Shown piece after piece: positions 13,101 to 23,462 of a stretch of DNA of 64,000 nt; position 1 is the stretch's first letter, and each line of letters starts with the position of its first letter. The notes below the pieces were generated by a model. That model was not told the origin of the DNA. It was given only the letters and a program-made list of their open reading frames with translations, and made no database searches. A program made the position numbers and the translations under genes. Origin of the DNA: Tricholomella constricta. Its lineage: Eukaryota; Basidiomycota; Agaricomycetes; Agaricales; Lyophyllaceae. The DNA is taken from positions 1 to 64,000 of the forward strand of contig JAACJP010000021.1 in the NCBI GenBank assembly GCA_013368375.1, read 5' to 3'.

Positions 13101-14565
13101 TTACACAGCGAGAACAGACAATTCCTTTCTAAGGTTGGCCGTCTCGACCTCTCTGTCGAACTCCTCCCAAGATCGTACCGCGGAACCTCCCTTTCCGTCA
13201 CCGAACCTTTTCAAAAGTTCGTCAAAAAATATGCCCGCACCGCTCATGTGCAAAATTCCGGCAATGGCAGCATGAATCCTGAGGTAACGCGGGTTGGGTA
13301 GAGAAATCTCGCGGCCCCTCTTGCGGCCCTTGTCATCTTGAAATTTTTCGCTGTGGTCCTTAAATTCCACAAATTTGGAATCCGCCCAAGCCGCCTGGCC
13401 AATCCCATGCGAGATATCATAGACCTTAACCTTGTACCTGTCCTGGGTCTACAAAAAATTGTCTGTGTCAATGCTATGGAGCAGCAGTGATGTGGGCACT
13501 GACCTCTGTCTCTTGCAGGCACCATGCAAACCGGTCAAATCCGCTATGAGCATGACTGGTAAGAAGAATGCCATTAGAGGGGTCGTCAATGTTATTCTCC
13601 AGTTCTTGGACGGCTTCCGAAGACAGACTAGCGAAATTTCGGAGGATATCGAATGTGGTCACAGCGGAGTTATACTGATCATAATCGAAGCACGATAAGT
13701 TCGGAGTTCCCGCCAGAGAATAACCCGAACAACCCACCACATCTTTGCCACCCTCGGAATTATAGACAGCAATCGCCCGACGTATGATATGGCATCCCTC
13801 CAACGTAAACGCCTCCCGTTCCTGATGTTTTTTCGGATGGTTTATATCCACCACACCTGTCACTGCGCACCGGTACCCATCTCGTAGTAGCAGCTATATA
13901 GGCGCAGTCAGCCCTGAAGATACAAACGGAATTGCAGGACTTACTTGACCTCTAAAATCACCATCACGATTTTTCGACATGACTCCGCGGTCCATTAGTG
14001 AGGCTGTATCTTCACGGGTGGGCGTCGCAAGGCCTGAAGGGGTCATATTCCGCTGTGCCGAATGCGAATGAGAAGCAGTTGTGTGGACTGAAAACATCAG
14101 CATATAGCACCACCAGTCGGTTCGTCAGCACTTACAAATGAAAAGCAGATGAGAAACCCAAGTTGTGACGAGATCCCGTAGCATCAGAAAAGTTTTTTCA
14201 CTGTCTGGGTCATCGTGAATGTCACAAAGAGATATTGCAGATGCGGTGTAGCGTTTGCCTCCTTGGCCGCCACAGCTTTCCGCGTGGTATAGCATGGCCC
14301 ATAGTACAGCGTGAAGCTGAAGTTTAGAACCATTGTAGTTAAATGTGTTTTCCTCTTCATGGGCAGCAATTGTGTCAATGAGCGTCGTCGCCGTTTCAAC
14401 GAGCCTCTGGAGCGGAGTGGGCCCCGTCTTGAGGTCGTCAACTGCCGCTTTAAAAGCTTCGTCACGAACAGAGATCACCGAAGACAAGGGCCATAACGAG
14501 GTCGAAGAAAGAGAGCGGAGAGAAGAACTTGTTCTATCGATGGAAGAGGTTTGCTTGTGGTACAT
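13101..14565 (-). CDS. HNH_2-type nuclease-domain protein (intact reverse copy)
   Basis: Minus-strand exons 14565-14136, 14087-13945, 13893-13504 and 13448-13101 give about 436 residues with consistent phases. The N-terminal 140 residues are Ser-rich then helical. The central block carries the fungal HNH_2 signature: LLRDGYRCAVTG, then GCHIIRRA, then NGILLTSHAHSGFDRF with His and Asp retained. The C-terminal segment (about 315-436) is well conserved with the forward copy, including KFVEFKDHSEKF. HNH folds are metal-dependent nucleases. In mushrooms this family is large and functionally uncharacterised, so DNase activity is inference. It sits tail to tail with its decaying duplicate and shares duplicated upstream DNA. 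Its exon 2 is 51 nt longer than in the forward copy. Confidence 0.87.
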
Positions 14566-15248
14566 CTTCAGATGGCCCGTGGCTAGCGGATAATTCAGCA
14601 GCGGACGAGCATCACGTGCTGAAACAACTGTCGTTCCACCATCATGCAGTGGAAGAAATGGCCATCAGGGAAGTCCAGAAATGGCGTGCGTCTTTAGTGA
14701 AATACTCTCAAGAAATGTTGAGTATTTGGGGGCAAATATTAATGAGCTTTTCCAACTGATCAATAATTGGCAGGATTGATGTCGATGGTTGGCACACAAG
14801 TGGCTTGAATGACATTGATAAGAGGGATGAAAGATGTACAATCTGTGATTTCGCATCCTGCGCCCTGGACTCGCTTTAGACTCGCTCTCGCCATTGATCA
14901 AAGCGTAGCGTTGAGGACCTGACAACTCATTTTGGCTCTTCATTGTGAGCACCCAACGTGCGAGTTGATGCATCGGCGCTGGTCGTCACGGTATCGGATA
15001 CCACGACGTCCCGCACATCACAACGGAGGGACCCACTTGTCGCATGGCCTTTCGCTGGAACTGATCTCTTTTCCCGAGCCGAGCTCTGTTTTGGGACTGA
15101 CAGTTTATAGCGGCCATAGCACCGCTTGCTGTCGTTTCCGCTGTCAGCTCGATCTGGTGTGGGGGTTATAAGTCGGTGTTCTTGGGGCAGCCGAACTCTC
15201 TTCACTCACCGTCATCACGCGGTTATCTCTCTCCACTTACTTACCAGC

Positions 15249-15840
15249 ATGGCCCATTTTTCCGACGCTATTCGAAACCAGACAAAGTTCTCCTTCCCGA
15301 CTACGGAGGTGATGATGGCACACCTGGCCCGAGAGGGAAGAATACGGGCCGTGGAATTCGACACAGCTGAGAGAGCGTTGTATGAAAGCGTGCACTTTCA
15401 TCATCCCTCCTTTTACTCTTCTGACTGTTGAGATCTCATCTCCTCCTCCTCCACATTATGCGCCGCAAAACGCGGATTATCCAGCCAAGGACGGCCACGC
15501 ACTCTCAGGCATGTCCAACGCGTCTTTGAATGTCCCGTTCTTGACCCCGCGCTTGCTCCCGACTTGCCCACATGTTACATATATAAGGGCCTCCTCCCAC
15601 CATTCACCAACCACCCTAGCGACTTGCGCACCTATACCTATAAGTTCGACGCCGGCCCCTCCGCAGCCATCATCTCCCTGAGCCTGTTTACAATCGTGTC
15701 GACTCTAATGTCGCCGCCACCTTCACCACGCTTTGGGTCAGAGATTCCCTGCGCCACCCACTGCACATACAGCTCCACCCATTCACGAACTTTGAGCTGC
15801 TTCTCAAAAGCTGTAAAGTCAACACACACGAATGCCTCGT
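15249..15840 (+). pseudogene. Truncated, dead 5' copy of the C2H2 gene at 22.2-23.5 kb
   Basis: This segment and its upstream DNA from about 14930 match, in inverted orientation, the promoter and N-terminal half of the intact gene at 22213-23462. Shared pieces include a start region with KFSFPTTEVMM and AREG, later PPPPHYAPQNADYPAKDGHA, then TYKGLLPPF and TNHP. Signs of death: the intron donor (GTACGTG in the intact gene after TATGA) is changed to AAGCGTG near 15380; the reading frame shifts after about 15660 so that similarity continues in another frame; and the zinc fingers are missing. The copied promoter still has a TATA-like TTATAAG near 15166. Loss of the 3' half next to a BTB gene suggests a rearrangement breakpoint near 15840. 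Confidence 0.82.
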
Positions 15841-16019
15841 GTACAGTGCAGTATATTAAAATTCACCGACATCAGCGCCTATTTGATGAATATCAAATCA
15901 GGGCAAAGACCCTGTTTGCGATGAGGGCGAGGTTAAACAGTCCGTCCACCTCGTGCCCAGGTTCGTGGCCATACACGCGGCACCTTTTAACATGCACCAA
16001 ACCTTGCTTTAACTCCACC

Positions 16020-16901
16020 ATGGCAAGCATTAAGCTCGAGGAATCCGCTCGCAAAGTCCACCCCGTTTTCAGCTCAAGAGAAGGAGATGTTGTTCTGTGC
16101 TCGACGGAAGGCACACTCTACCGTATTCCGTCATACGTGTTGCGCAATACATCAGGGCTGTTCCGTAGCCTCCTTCCTCCGCCCAAGCTGCCGCCTTGTC
16201 ACGACGCGCAGACAGAAGTGACAGACCCCATCGCGGTTGACGAGAAAGATGTTGTCGTAGAGAGAATCCTGCGATTGCTGAGTGGATTGGAAACCCCAAA
16301 GTGGGAGTCTTTTGACGAGATCGAGGCGGTTGCATCGCTTGCGGAGAAGTGGAATGCACCAGGACCGATCTCAGTCATTCGATCAGCGATCACCGCGCCC
16401 CACTTGCTTCTTGAATCCATTCGCCTCTACGCCATCGCCACTCATTTTGGGTGGGAGGAAGAAGCCAAGCTCGCATCGACATTCACCCTCACGTTGTCTC
16501 TCTACGACGAGAGACATGTAGATCAATTGCAGCGCCTTACCACGAAGGATTTGATGAAGCTCCTCGCTTTCCATCGACGACGCAGAGATGAATTTAGAGC
16601 CCTTGTCGATAGCGACGAGACGTTCAATGCCGGGAACGCCACGAACCACTTCTGCTCGGGGTGTGGGGAGAAGGTCGATAATCATACGTGGAGAGAGCTG
16701 AAGGCGAGGATGTTCTACGAGATGGATCAAAGGCCAATGGGCGACACACTGTCGGGACTGGACATGGAGGAGTGGCCCGAGTCGATCGCCTGTTGGAGCG
16801 CCAAGTGTCGCAGGCCGGAATGTGGGAGGCTTTATTACAACAAGCTCGTTACATTAAGAGATATACAAGGTTGTCTCGACCGACTTTCGACCTCGATTTA
16901 G
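16020..16901 (+). CDS. BTB/POZ-domain protein with Cys-rich C terminus (copy 2)
   Basis: Single-exon gene of 293 residues. The ATG at 16020 (context CCACCATGG) was chosen over the upstream in-frame start at 15564, because the earlier stretch belongs to the dead C2H2 copy and the BTB similarity begins only here. GDVVLCSTEGTLYRIPSYVL and NTSGLFRSL match the BTB core of copy 1 at 6605. The middle region (EEEAKLAST, RRRRDEFRALVDS) and the C-terminal Cys pattern (CSGCGEKVDNHTWRELK, then CWSAKCRRPECG) align throughout. It lacks the intron that copy 1 has just before this Cys region. Function is unknown; a dimerising adaptor is the likeliest role for a BTB protein. Confidence 0.9.
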   Translation: MASIKLEESARKVHPVFSSREGDVVLCSTEGTLYRIPSYVLRNTSGLFRSLLPPPKLPPCHDAQTEVTDPIAVDEKDVVVERILRLLSGLETPKWESFDEIEAVASLAEKWNAPGPISVIRSAITAPHLLLESIRLYAIATHFGWEEEAKLASTFTLTLSLYDERHVDQLQRLTTKDLMKLLAFHRRRRDEFRALVDSDETFNAGNATNHFCSGCGEKVDNHTWRELKARMFYEMDQRPMGDTLSGLDMEEWPESIACWSAKCRRPECGRLYYNKLVTLRDIQGCLDRLSTSI

Positions 16902-17115
16902 GGTACAAGTTGGGGTGATAGGACTCTACAATGATGGAGATGAGTAGGACTCAGAAGACGAGAAATAGTATACCTAGCCAGAATTTAGTTTGCATTTGGA
17001 TCGCTGTGACGAGACGACGCGAAGCGTGGCTATGTTTGGCGTGGGCCACCGTTTCAAACAAGCCGGCTTGACGCAATCTCATCTCGGCGATCTCTTCAAA
17101 TTTCCATCCTTCACG

Positions 17116-18269
17116 ATGTCTGACGACGAGGCCGATATCTCTCTCGGGTCTATGTTTACAGTTAGTCGTGAAAACCACTGAAGGGCTGATAAATTCAACT
17201 GTATTTCTTCCTACGGCGACTCAGGAACCGCCTCGACCACCAACGCCAGAACCTTCCATCGCTGTGTACAATCGGGAGAGACCTGGAAGAACAGGAATAG
17301 AGGATTGGAAAGAAATTGATATAAGGCTAGTCGGGACGCATCCATTGTGGGGGAACTACCTGTGAGTAATCTGCATTTTTTCTGTGATCTGAGTCGCGAA
17401 CAATATTAATATCAAGTCCAACAGATGGAATGCAGCCCGCGCTTTCGCTTCTTATCTGGACGAACATCTGGATATCTACCAGGATAAATGTGTCCTCGAA
17501 CTAGGTGCAGGAGGTGCGCTTCCTAGTATTGTAGCAGTCAAGAATGGCGCTCGGAAGGTACGCCATTGCGCTTTTGCAGCCACCCCTGCCCCGAGATGCA
17601 TCTTTCCGACGGATACACAGGTGGTGATTACGGACTATCCCGACGACGATCTCGTGAAGAACATTGAGCTTAACGTGGAGACGAATATTTCCATTCTCAA
17701 TCGCGAACGCGTTTCTATACAGGTGGGGTTTTCTTTCCCGTAACGTGATTCCGTTCGCCGACGATTGATGATCTCACGAAGGGGTATATTTGGGGAAGAC
17801 CGATTGACCCTTTGTTAAATGCTCTCCCAAAAACACATCCCGAACCTAGTTTCGATCTCATAATTCTGTCGGATCTGATCTTCAATCACTCCCAAGTAAG
17901 TCGCGCACACTTGGGAATCGATATTTAGCCTCAATTTGTTATCCAGCATGACGCGCTTCTAACAACTTGCGAGGCTGCCCTGGCGCCGGCGCCTTCGGAA
18001 TCCCAGGGGACATCTTCTTCTCCGTCGGTGCTAGTGTTCTATTCACACCACAGGCCGCATCTCGCACATCGAGACATGGAGTTTTTCCAACAGGCGCGGG
18101 AGCGTGGGTGGTTTTGTGAAGAGATCCTTACGCGGAAGTTCGCTGTACGTGCTATTCGTTCGAACGTTCGCCGTTTTATGACCTCTTCCTCTAGCCTATG
18201 TTCCCCAACGACTCGGGGGAAGAATCGATCAGATCTACCGTTCACGGATGGAGACTGACGCGCTCATAG
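17116..18269 (+). CDS. EFM7: Protein N-terminal and lysine methyltransferase EFM7-like
   Basis: Seven exons (17116-17160, 17225-17361, 17425-17557, 17621-17722, 17782-17895, 17947-18144, 18195-18269) encode 267 residues, the usual family size. The N-terminal SLGSMF followed by EPPRPPTPEP is characteristic of EFM7/NNT1. The SAM-binding motif VLELGAGGALPSIVAVKNGA is at about 80-99, followed by VVITDYPDDD and the post-II motif FDLIILSDLIFNHSQHDALL. The C terminus has FYSHHRPHLAHRD and HGWRLTRS. Yeast EFM7 methylates the N terminus and adjacent Lys of translation elongation factor 1A in the cytosol. Function is assigned by family resemblance. Confidence 0.92.
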
Positions 18270-19122
18270 GTGAATCAACGATATCGTAATTTTATAATGC
18301 GAGTTGGTTTTGAGTAAGCCCACGGGCACACATTGTTTGAAAATTATACACCAGAAGTGCGGCTAAGTAGATTTACAAAGATGAGTATCGACCATCCGCA
18401 TGACAGCTTACATCCTTTTCTGCCTTTTCTCGGGGCCTCAGCTCTGTTTTGCGACCTTCGTGTCTGTTGCGTTCCCAATTCTAAGGAAGCAATCTCCGTA
18501 GGCTCAACAGAAGAGATATCGGAGCATTTCAGTGTTGAGGCCTGATATGCCGTCTGACGCTGGATCCGTTATGAGAGCAATTCGTCAACAGACAAGGATA
18601 CTCCGCCTTCACCATTTTTGCTCCGGCAATTATGCCCATGAACTTCTCGCTGTTCTCGTTACTCAGGGTCATCAATCGGGCTCGTAATTCTCGTGGATAG
18701 AAGAATCACAGTACGCAATATCAAAGAGCACCTTTTCAATGGTGGAGGAGGCACATAGACTGTGTTTGTCGCAATCAGCTTAATTCTGGCACTGCAGAGG
18801 CCACTGCCGATGTCGCGGCCCGGATGAGTTCCCGACGTCGATATCTCCGGCGGAGGAGTCGAGAATTGATTACCTCCAAGAACCCCGATATTTCCTCGTT
18901 CTTAAAGGTATGATTCACCAAAGATTTCGTGACCACTGGTGCAGTTAGTTGAGAGATAGATGGGAAGGTCCTTCTTATTGAGAGAAGTTGTTGACTTGTT
19001 CCGTCTGTCGTCATGGAAGAACATATTCATATTTCATAGGTAATTTGGCATAGACATAATTTTACATGGGCATATGATTGTAAACGAAGACTACCAGCGA
19101 CTGAGCAAAGTACACCGCCCAA
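18270..19122. other. Intergenic region between convergent genes
   Basis: Holds the 3' ends of the EFM7-like gene and the minus-strand C2H2 gene. Only short frames occur (18333-18545 plus, 18775-19014 minus), with no recognisable product. Confidence 0.5.
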
Positions 19123-20276
19123 TTACCCGACCGTGCCCTTCTTTCCGTTCTTGACCTTGCACCTGAGAAGATGGCCTCGGAGCGAGGACTCGCGACGGAG
19201 TCCTTTTCCGCATACGTGGCAGAACACGAACCAGTGATCAATGTGGGTGTGGATGTGCCGCTGTATGGCGCGCTGGTTCGAGAGCTTGGAGGTGGCGTCC
19301 GTGCATACGCGCCAGAGACACTTCCTTCCGCGGCCATCCTCTCTGTCGGGCGCGGCCTGGGCGTGCTCTGCGATGTGCCGGTTGACGCTCGCCTGGAAGG
19401 CTTGCTCATGCGCCGCGGTGTTGCCTTCGCGCTCGATTTGGTCATGGCACTCAGCCCACTGACAAAGAAATATGTGGGCGCTCAAGAGACCCTTCGTGGC
19501 TGCGTTGGAGCCGCGTAGGGCATCCGGAAGCTTCGCAACCTTGGCGGCGGCCCTGCGAGAAGCGTGCGAGGACATGGACGCAGAAGAGTGCGAGCTGGAG
19601 GCGGAGGAGCCGACGGAGGCGGCGGGGCTGACGGCGCGAGAAAATGATGGCGTAGGCGTAAAAATTCCAGGCTGGAAGATTGTGGCAGCCAGGTCAAGAG
19701 CGTCCTCGTTGTTTACAGGCGGTGTGGAGACGTTGGGAGATATAACGGGAGCGGTAATGATAGTCATTGGTTGAGTGGCGTAGTACCATTTCAGGAGATC
19801 CACCGGGGATGTGGTTGGGTTTAAAGGATGGGAGACCGAAGGGAGGTTGGAGTTATACACAGGGATTGGGAAGGCCTCCGTGCGCACAGCGTTAGGAGTC
19901 GTCATGGTGGCATTAAAGAACGAAGGCGGAAAGACGGGAGCGGAAACTGCAGGTGGGGGGATGACTGCCTGGGGGGTCATGCGGTAGTAGGAGCGTATCT
20001 CGACATGTTGCTCCGCCACGGACTGGTCTTTGGGCGAACAGTCCATATGGCCTTCCTGGACAGTTGGGAGCCTATAAGACAGGATAATTGTCAGAAATAA
20101 ACGTCGAGATGTAAAGAAATAATGGCATACGGCATGGGTTGTTGCGCCTGTGCTATTTCCGAGTCGGTGGTGTAAAGGCGACCGTAACCCAGCTCCGTTA
20201 TCATATGTTCATGATCACGGATTGCAAAGGATGTCTCGTTTCGCAGAGGCATCGGGCGAGGGTAGTAGGAAGCCAT
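19123..20276 (-). CDS. C2H2-type zinc-finger protein (copy 1)
   Basis: Minus-strand exons 20276-20131 and 20071-19123 give 364 residues. The first two thirds are low complexity, rich in Pro, Ser and Ala. The C-terminal third has three consecutive zinc-finger-like modules: FLCQWAEC with a later HIAEH, KCLWRVC with HIHTH, and FCHVCGKGLRRESSLRGH. It ends with a basic tail (CKVKNGKKG). The same module order recurs in the genes at 22213-23462 and 31944-33496, defining a three-member family in this window. Such proteins are usually DNA-binding transcription factors; target and role are unknown. The 59-nt intron has clean borders. Confidence 0.87.
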
Positions 20277-22212
20277 GATTGGTTAATGAGGAGAGTACGA
20301 GTTCAAGTGGGTGTAGATGTGGTATAAGGAGGAACATCGTCGTCCAGCATCTCGCTTTTAAAGTCCACTGAAGTCACGTCAAAGCAGACGAGGCACATAC
20401 TGCTTGAGAACGCTACACAAAGCGCCAGGCATTGTGGGTCGCGAGTTGGCCAGTGGCAGAGGCACGGGGAAGTGACTGAAAGCGATTCTGTTCATGAGAG
20501 GCGAAGGAAGGCTCGTGCATAGATAGCCCCGGGCATTGTCCCTCCAAGTGAGAACCAAAGCGATGCGGGTGGCCAGGCTTATGCGCCACTGTAATCGGCA
20601 GATATGATGTGATTTCAGGAAAGGGTCGGCATTGCACATACTTCGTTCGTTAAAGGCACAGCGGGTGAACACCGACCTTACGAGATTGTCGATACGCGTA
20701 TGGCGAACGCCGTCCATTGTCTTTCTGGCGGAAGCATCACAAATATATATGGCATACCTTGAGACCTAGTGCTTTAGGTCTGATTTGCATTCGGTACGAG
20801 ACGTTGTCAAAGAGTACGCGGACGGGCGAAATGGCAGCTGCTTTGGCAGTTTTTGAACCACTTTAGCTCCAGGCATCGGGATCTTCGAGTGCTTGGCGAC
20901 GCTGTAGTATACGGGGCAAGAATTTTCGATCGAACCGGGGTCCAAGCAACTGGGCCGTGACCGCCTGAATAATAAGACCTCAATAGATTGCCAACATCTC
21001 GACTGAGTTGTTTTAGCACATTCTTACCCATTGTTCTTTTGAATTCATGACACTAGGCTAACAGTTACTTGACAAGTTCCAGCTCAATTGGAGGTAAATC
21101 GAGTGGATATTCTAGCCAGCAATGAGATTGTAAGAGCGAAGCGGGCGTCCAGGAACAAGAATAACTTTTACACGTGCTGAGCCTTTCACGGTGAGTCAGA
21201 CAAGTGCATGGGCCTTTGGCGCCGGGCATTGAAGTTGTCGTCGGTCGGACAAAAACAGTGGTCGTGGCGGCTCCGCCCTTGTTTTGTAGCCAAACAACGC
21301 GTCTCCTAATTCGAAATCAAATTCGATTTTGGCGTTGATCCGCGTTTCTCGATTAAGGCTTCCCCAGATTCCATCATGGCAAGTCATTTTGTTTGTAGTT
21401 CCAGTATGAAACATTAATGTCAAACCCCCCTGAACATGCCGAACAAAGCCTAAAAATAACTCATTTCTATCTGTCGTACGAAGGACGAGGACGGCGAACC
21501 GTGAAATACGCCCGGCGCCTGAAAGAGTAAGAGCAAAAGATAATATTACGAGTTATATAACATTGTGACGGATGCTTTAACCACGACGTACTGCCCAATA
21601 ATTCCACAATATGGTCCTTGGCAAGCATATTGCACTCCTCGCATGCGACGTGAGCTTGAAAGTCAAGTGTCGTATCACCGAACAAGTTGCGAGAGCATAT
21701 CAGACCCGAAATGTGGAGAGCAGAAAAGAGTTGGTCAAAAAGCGCAGGGTAGAGAGGTTAAACCAACGGAAATTGCATCACAACATCTAAAAAGGTTGCT
21801 ACAAGCGGCTGGAGGACGACACACCGTCGCCTGGAGCGTATGGGTCACCATCAGGTCGTGAGCCTGGCAAAGAAGCCCCAGACGATGGTATTGAATCTAG
21901 AAAGGAATGGAAGCACTTTTTTAAAGAAGGGAAACCTTACACTGAGTGGCAACTAACGCGCGCTACAAGGGGTGGTGGTTATTTGGTGGGCACGAAGTCA
22001 GCTCGTGGCTGTATTCGTGAGGCTCAGTTGAACAAGATGGCGAGTAGCCCAATTGCCTGACCAAAATTCACGTTCAGCGGCTCAAGGAGTTTTTGCGATG
22101 AAAGTGTTATAAGTGTGGTGTGGTACATATGACTGTGAGTTTGGTATGCGTGTACATAGGAAATAGAGCAACATAGAGGATGAACAGATGAAAGCGTACA
22201 GTCCCTTTCGTC
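20277..22212. other. 1.9 kb intergenic region
   Basis: Upstream region of C2H2 copy 1 and downstream region of copy 2. Short overlapping frames (20379-20717 minus, 20807-21031 minus, 21565-21861 plus) are unsupported and show no family motif. Confidence 0.45.
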
Positions 22213-23462
22213 TCAAGGCCCCCTTCCGCCTGCCGCTTTCCTCTTCCCAGCAGCCTTCGCCTTACGCCTCCTCTTACACCCACCCTCATCCCCAGTCTCA
22301 TCCTCCTCCACCACCTCCCCAGCTGCCATCCTGCGGCGATACTCCCCACAACCCCCATTCTCCCCCCTAACATGTCCCGCAACCTGATCAGCGCGCGTAA
22401 AATCCACATCACAAAACCCGCAAAACACACGCCACGCCTTGATATGGCGCTTCAAATGGCGCACAAGCGCGCGCGGCTCGCCCAACGCGGACTTGCCAGC
22501 GTCGCCGCACCCGGCCCACGCGCACCGCGTGCCCCGCGGCGCCTTGCACCCCGCCTGCGCGTGCTCCAAGAGGTGCGCACGCAGGCTCCGCTGGAACGCG
22601 AGCTGCTGCGCTTCGCCCGCGTCGGGGGCGCACTCGAAGCGTGAGCCGCACCCGGCCCAGCTGCAGATGAAGGTACGGTCGCAGAGGACGCCTTCTGTGC
22701 GCGCTTTGGGCGCGCGGCGGACTGCGAGCGCGGGGATGGACGGAAGGATGGGGCGGCGCGCCGGGGTGCTAGAGGAAGAGGAGGAGGAGGCGGCAGGGGC
22801 GGTTTGAGATGCCGGAGAGTTGGTGGCACGGGCAGAATGGCGCGCGGGGGGCATGGAGGGGCGGTATGGGGAATTGAGGTGGGATTGAAGGGAAGGGAAG
22901 GGGAGTGGAGCTGCATATGCAGTGGGTGGCACTGGGAATTTCCGACCCAAAGCGTGGTTGAGATGGGCAGCAGCGATATTTGCGTCGACATGATAATAGG
23001 CGGGCACAGGGAGGGGATAGGCAGCTGCGGCGGGGCCGGCACCGAACGTGTAGGTATAGGTGCGCAAGTCGCCAGGGTGGTTGGTAAATGGTGGCAGGAG
23101 GCCCTTATAAGTATAACTTGTGGGCAATTCGGTAGCAAGCGCGGGGTCAATGACGGGGGCCATCAGAAATGCGTTCGACATGTCTGAGAGTGCGTGGCCG
23201 TCCTTAGCTGGATAATCCGCGTTTTGCGGCGCACAATGTGGAGGAGGAGGAGATAAGATCTCGTTACTGTTGAGAGACAGTCAGAAGAGCATTAACAAAG
23301 ATTGTGGAAGCGCACGTACTCATACGACGCTCTCTCAGCTGTGTCGAATTCCATAGCCCGTATTCCTCCCTCTCGGGCCAGGCCTGCCATCATCACCTCC
23401 GTAGTCGGGAAGGAGAACTTTGGCTCCGTTCGCGTCGCGTCAAATAATTGCAATTGGGCCAT
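22213..23462 (-). CDS. C2H2-type zinc-finger protein (copy 2)
   Basis: Minus-strand exons 23462-23320 and 23266-22213 give 398 residues. The N-terminal part contains KFSFPTTEVMM and AREGGIRAMEFDTAE. The second exon carries APQNADYPAKDGHA and TYKGLLPPFTNHPGDL, then a Ser/Pro/Ala-rich linker. The finger region comprises FICSWAGC with HLLEH, RCAWAGC with HLKRH, and FCGFCDVDFTRADQVAGH. A strongly basic Lys/Arg tail could be a nuclear signal. The finger region is GC-rich, giving long shadow frames on other frames and strands. Its promoter and N-terminal half exist as a dead inverted copy at 14.9-15.8 kb. Likely a DNA-binding regulator, target unknown. Confidence 0.87.

Larger units (their letters stand above)
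10965..14850. repeat. Large inverted duplication of an HNH gene with its promoter
   Basis: Two arms of roughly 1.75 kb, about 10965-12700 (plus) and about 13085-14850 (minus), match each other in inverted orientation over coding exons, introns and upstream DNA, and are separated by about 390 bp. Matching landmarks include the GTAAGTGCTGACGAACCGAC intron start at 11682 and its reverse complement ending at 14135. The promoter segment containing CAGCACGTGATG near 11161 also matches its counterpart near 14610. Arm borders are estimates from reading by eye; the arms are clearly diverged, so this is not an assembly mirror artefact. Confidence 0.85.

Noticed and set aside
22452..23150. 232-codon alternative frame on the minus strand
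   Set aside because: Out-of-frame reading of C2H2 copy 2; Pro/Ser-rich with no fingers.
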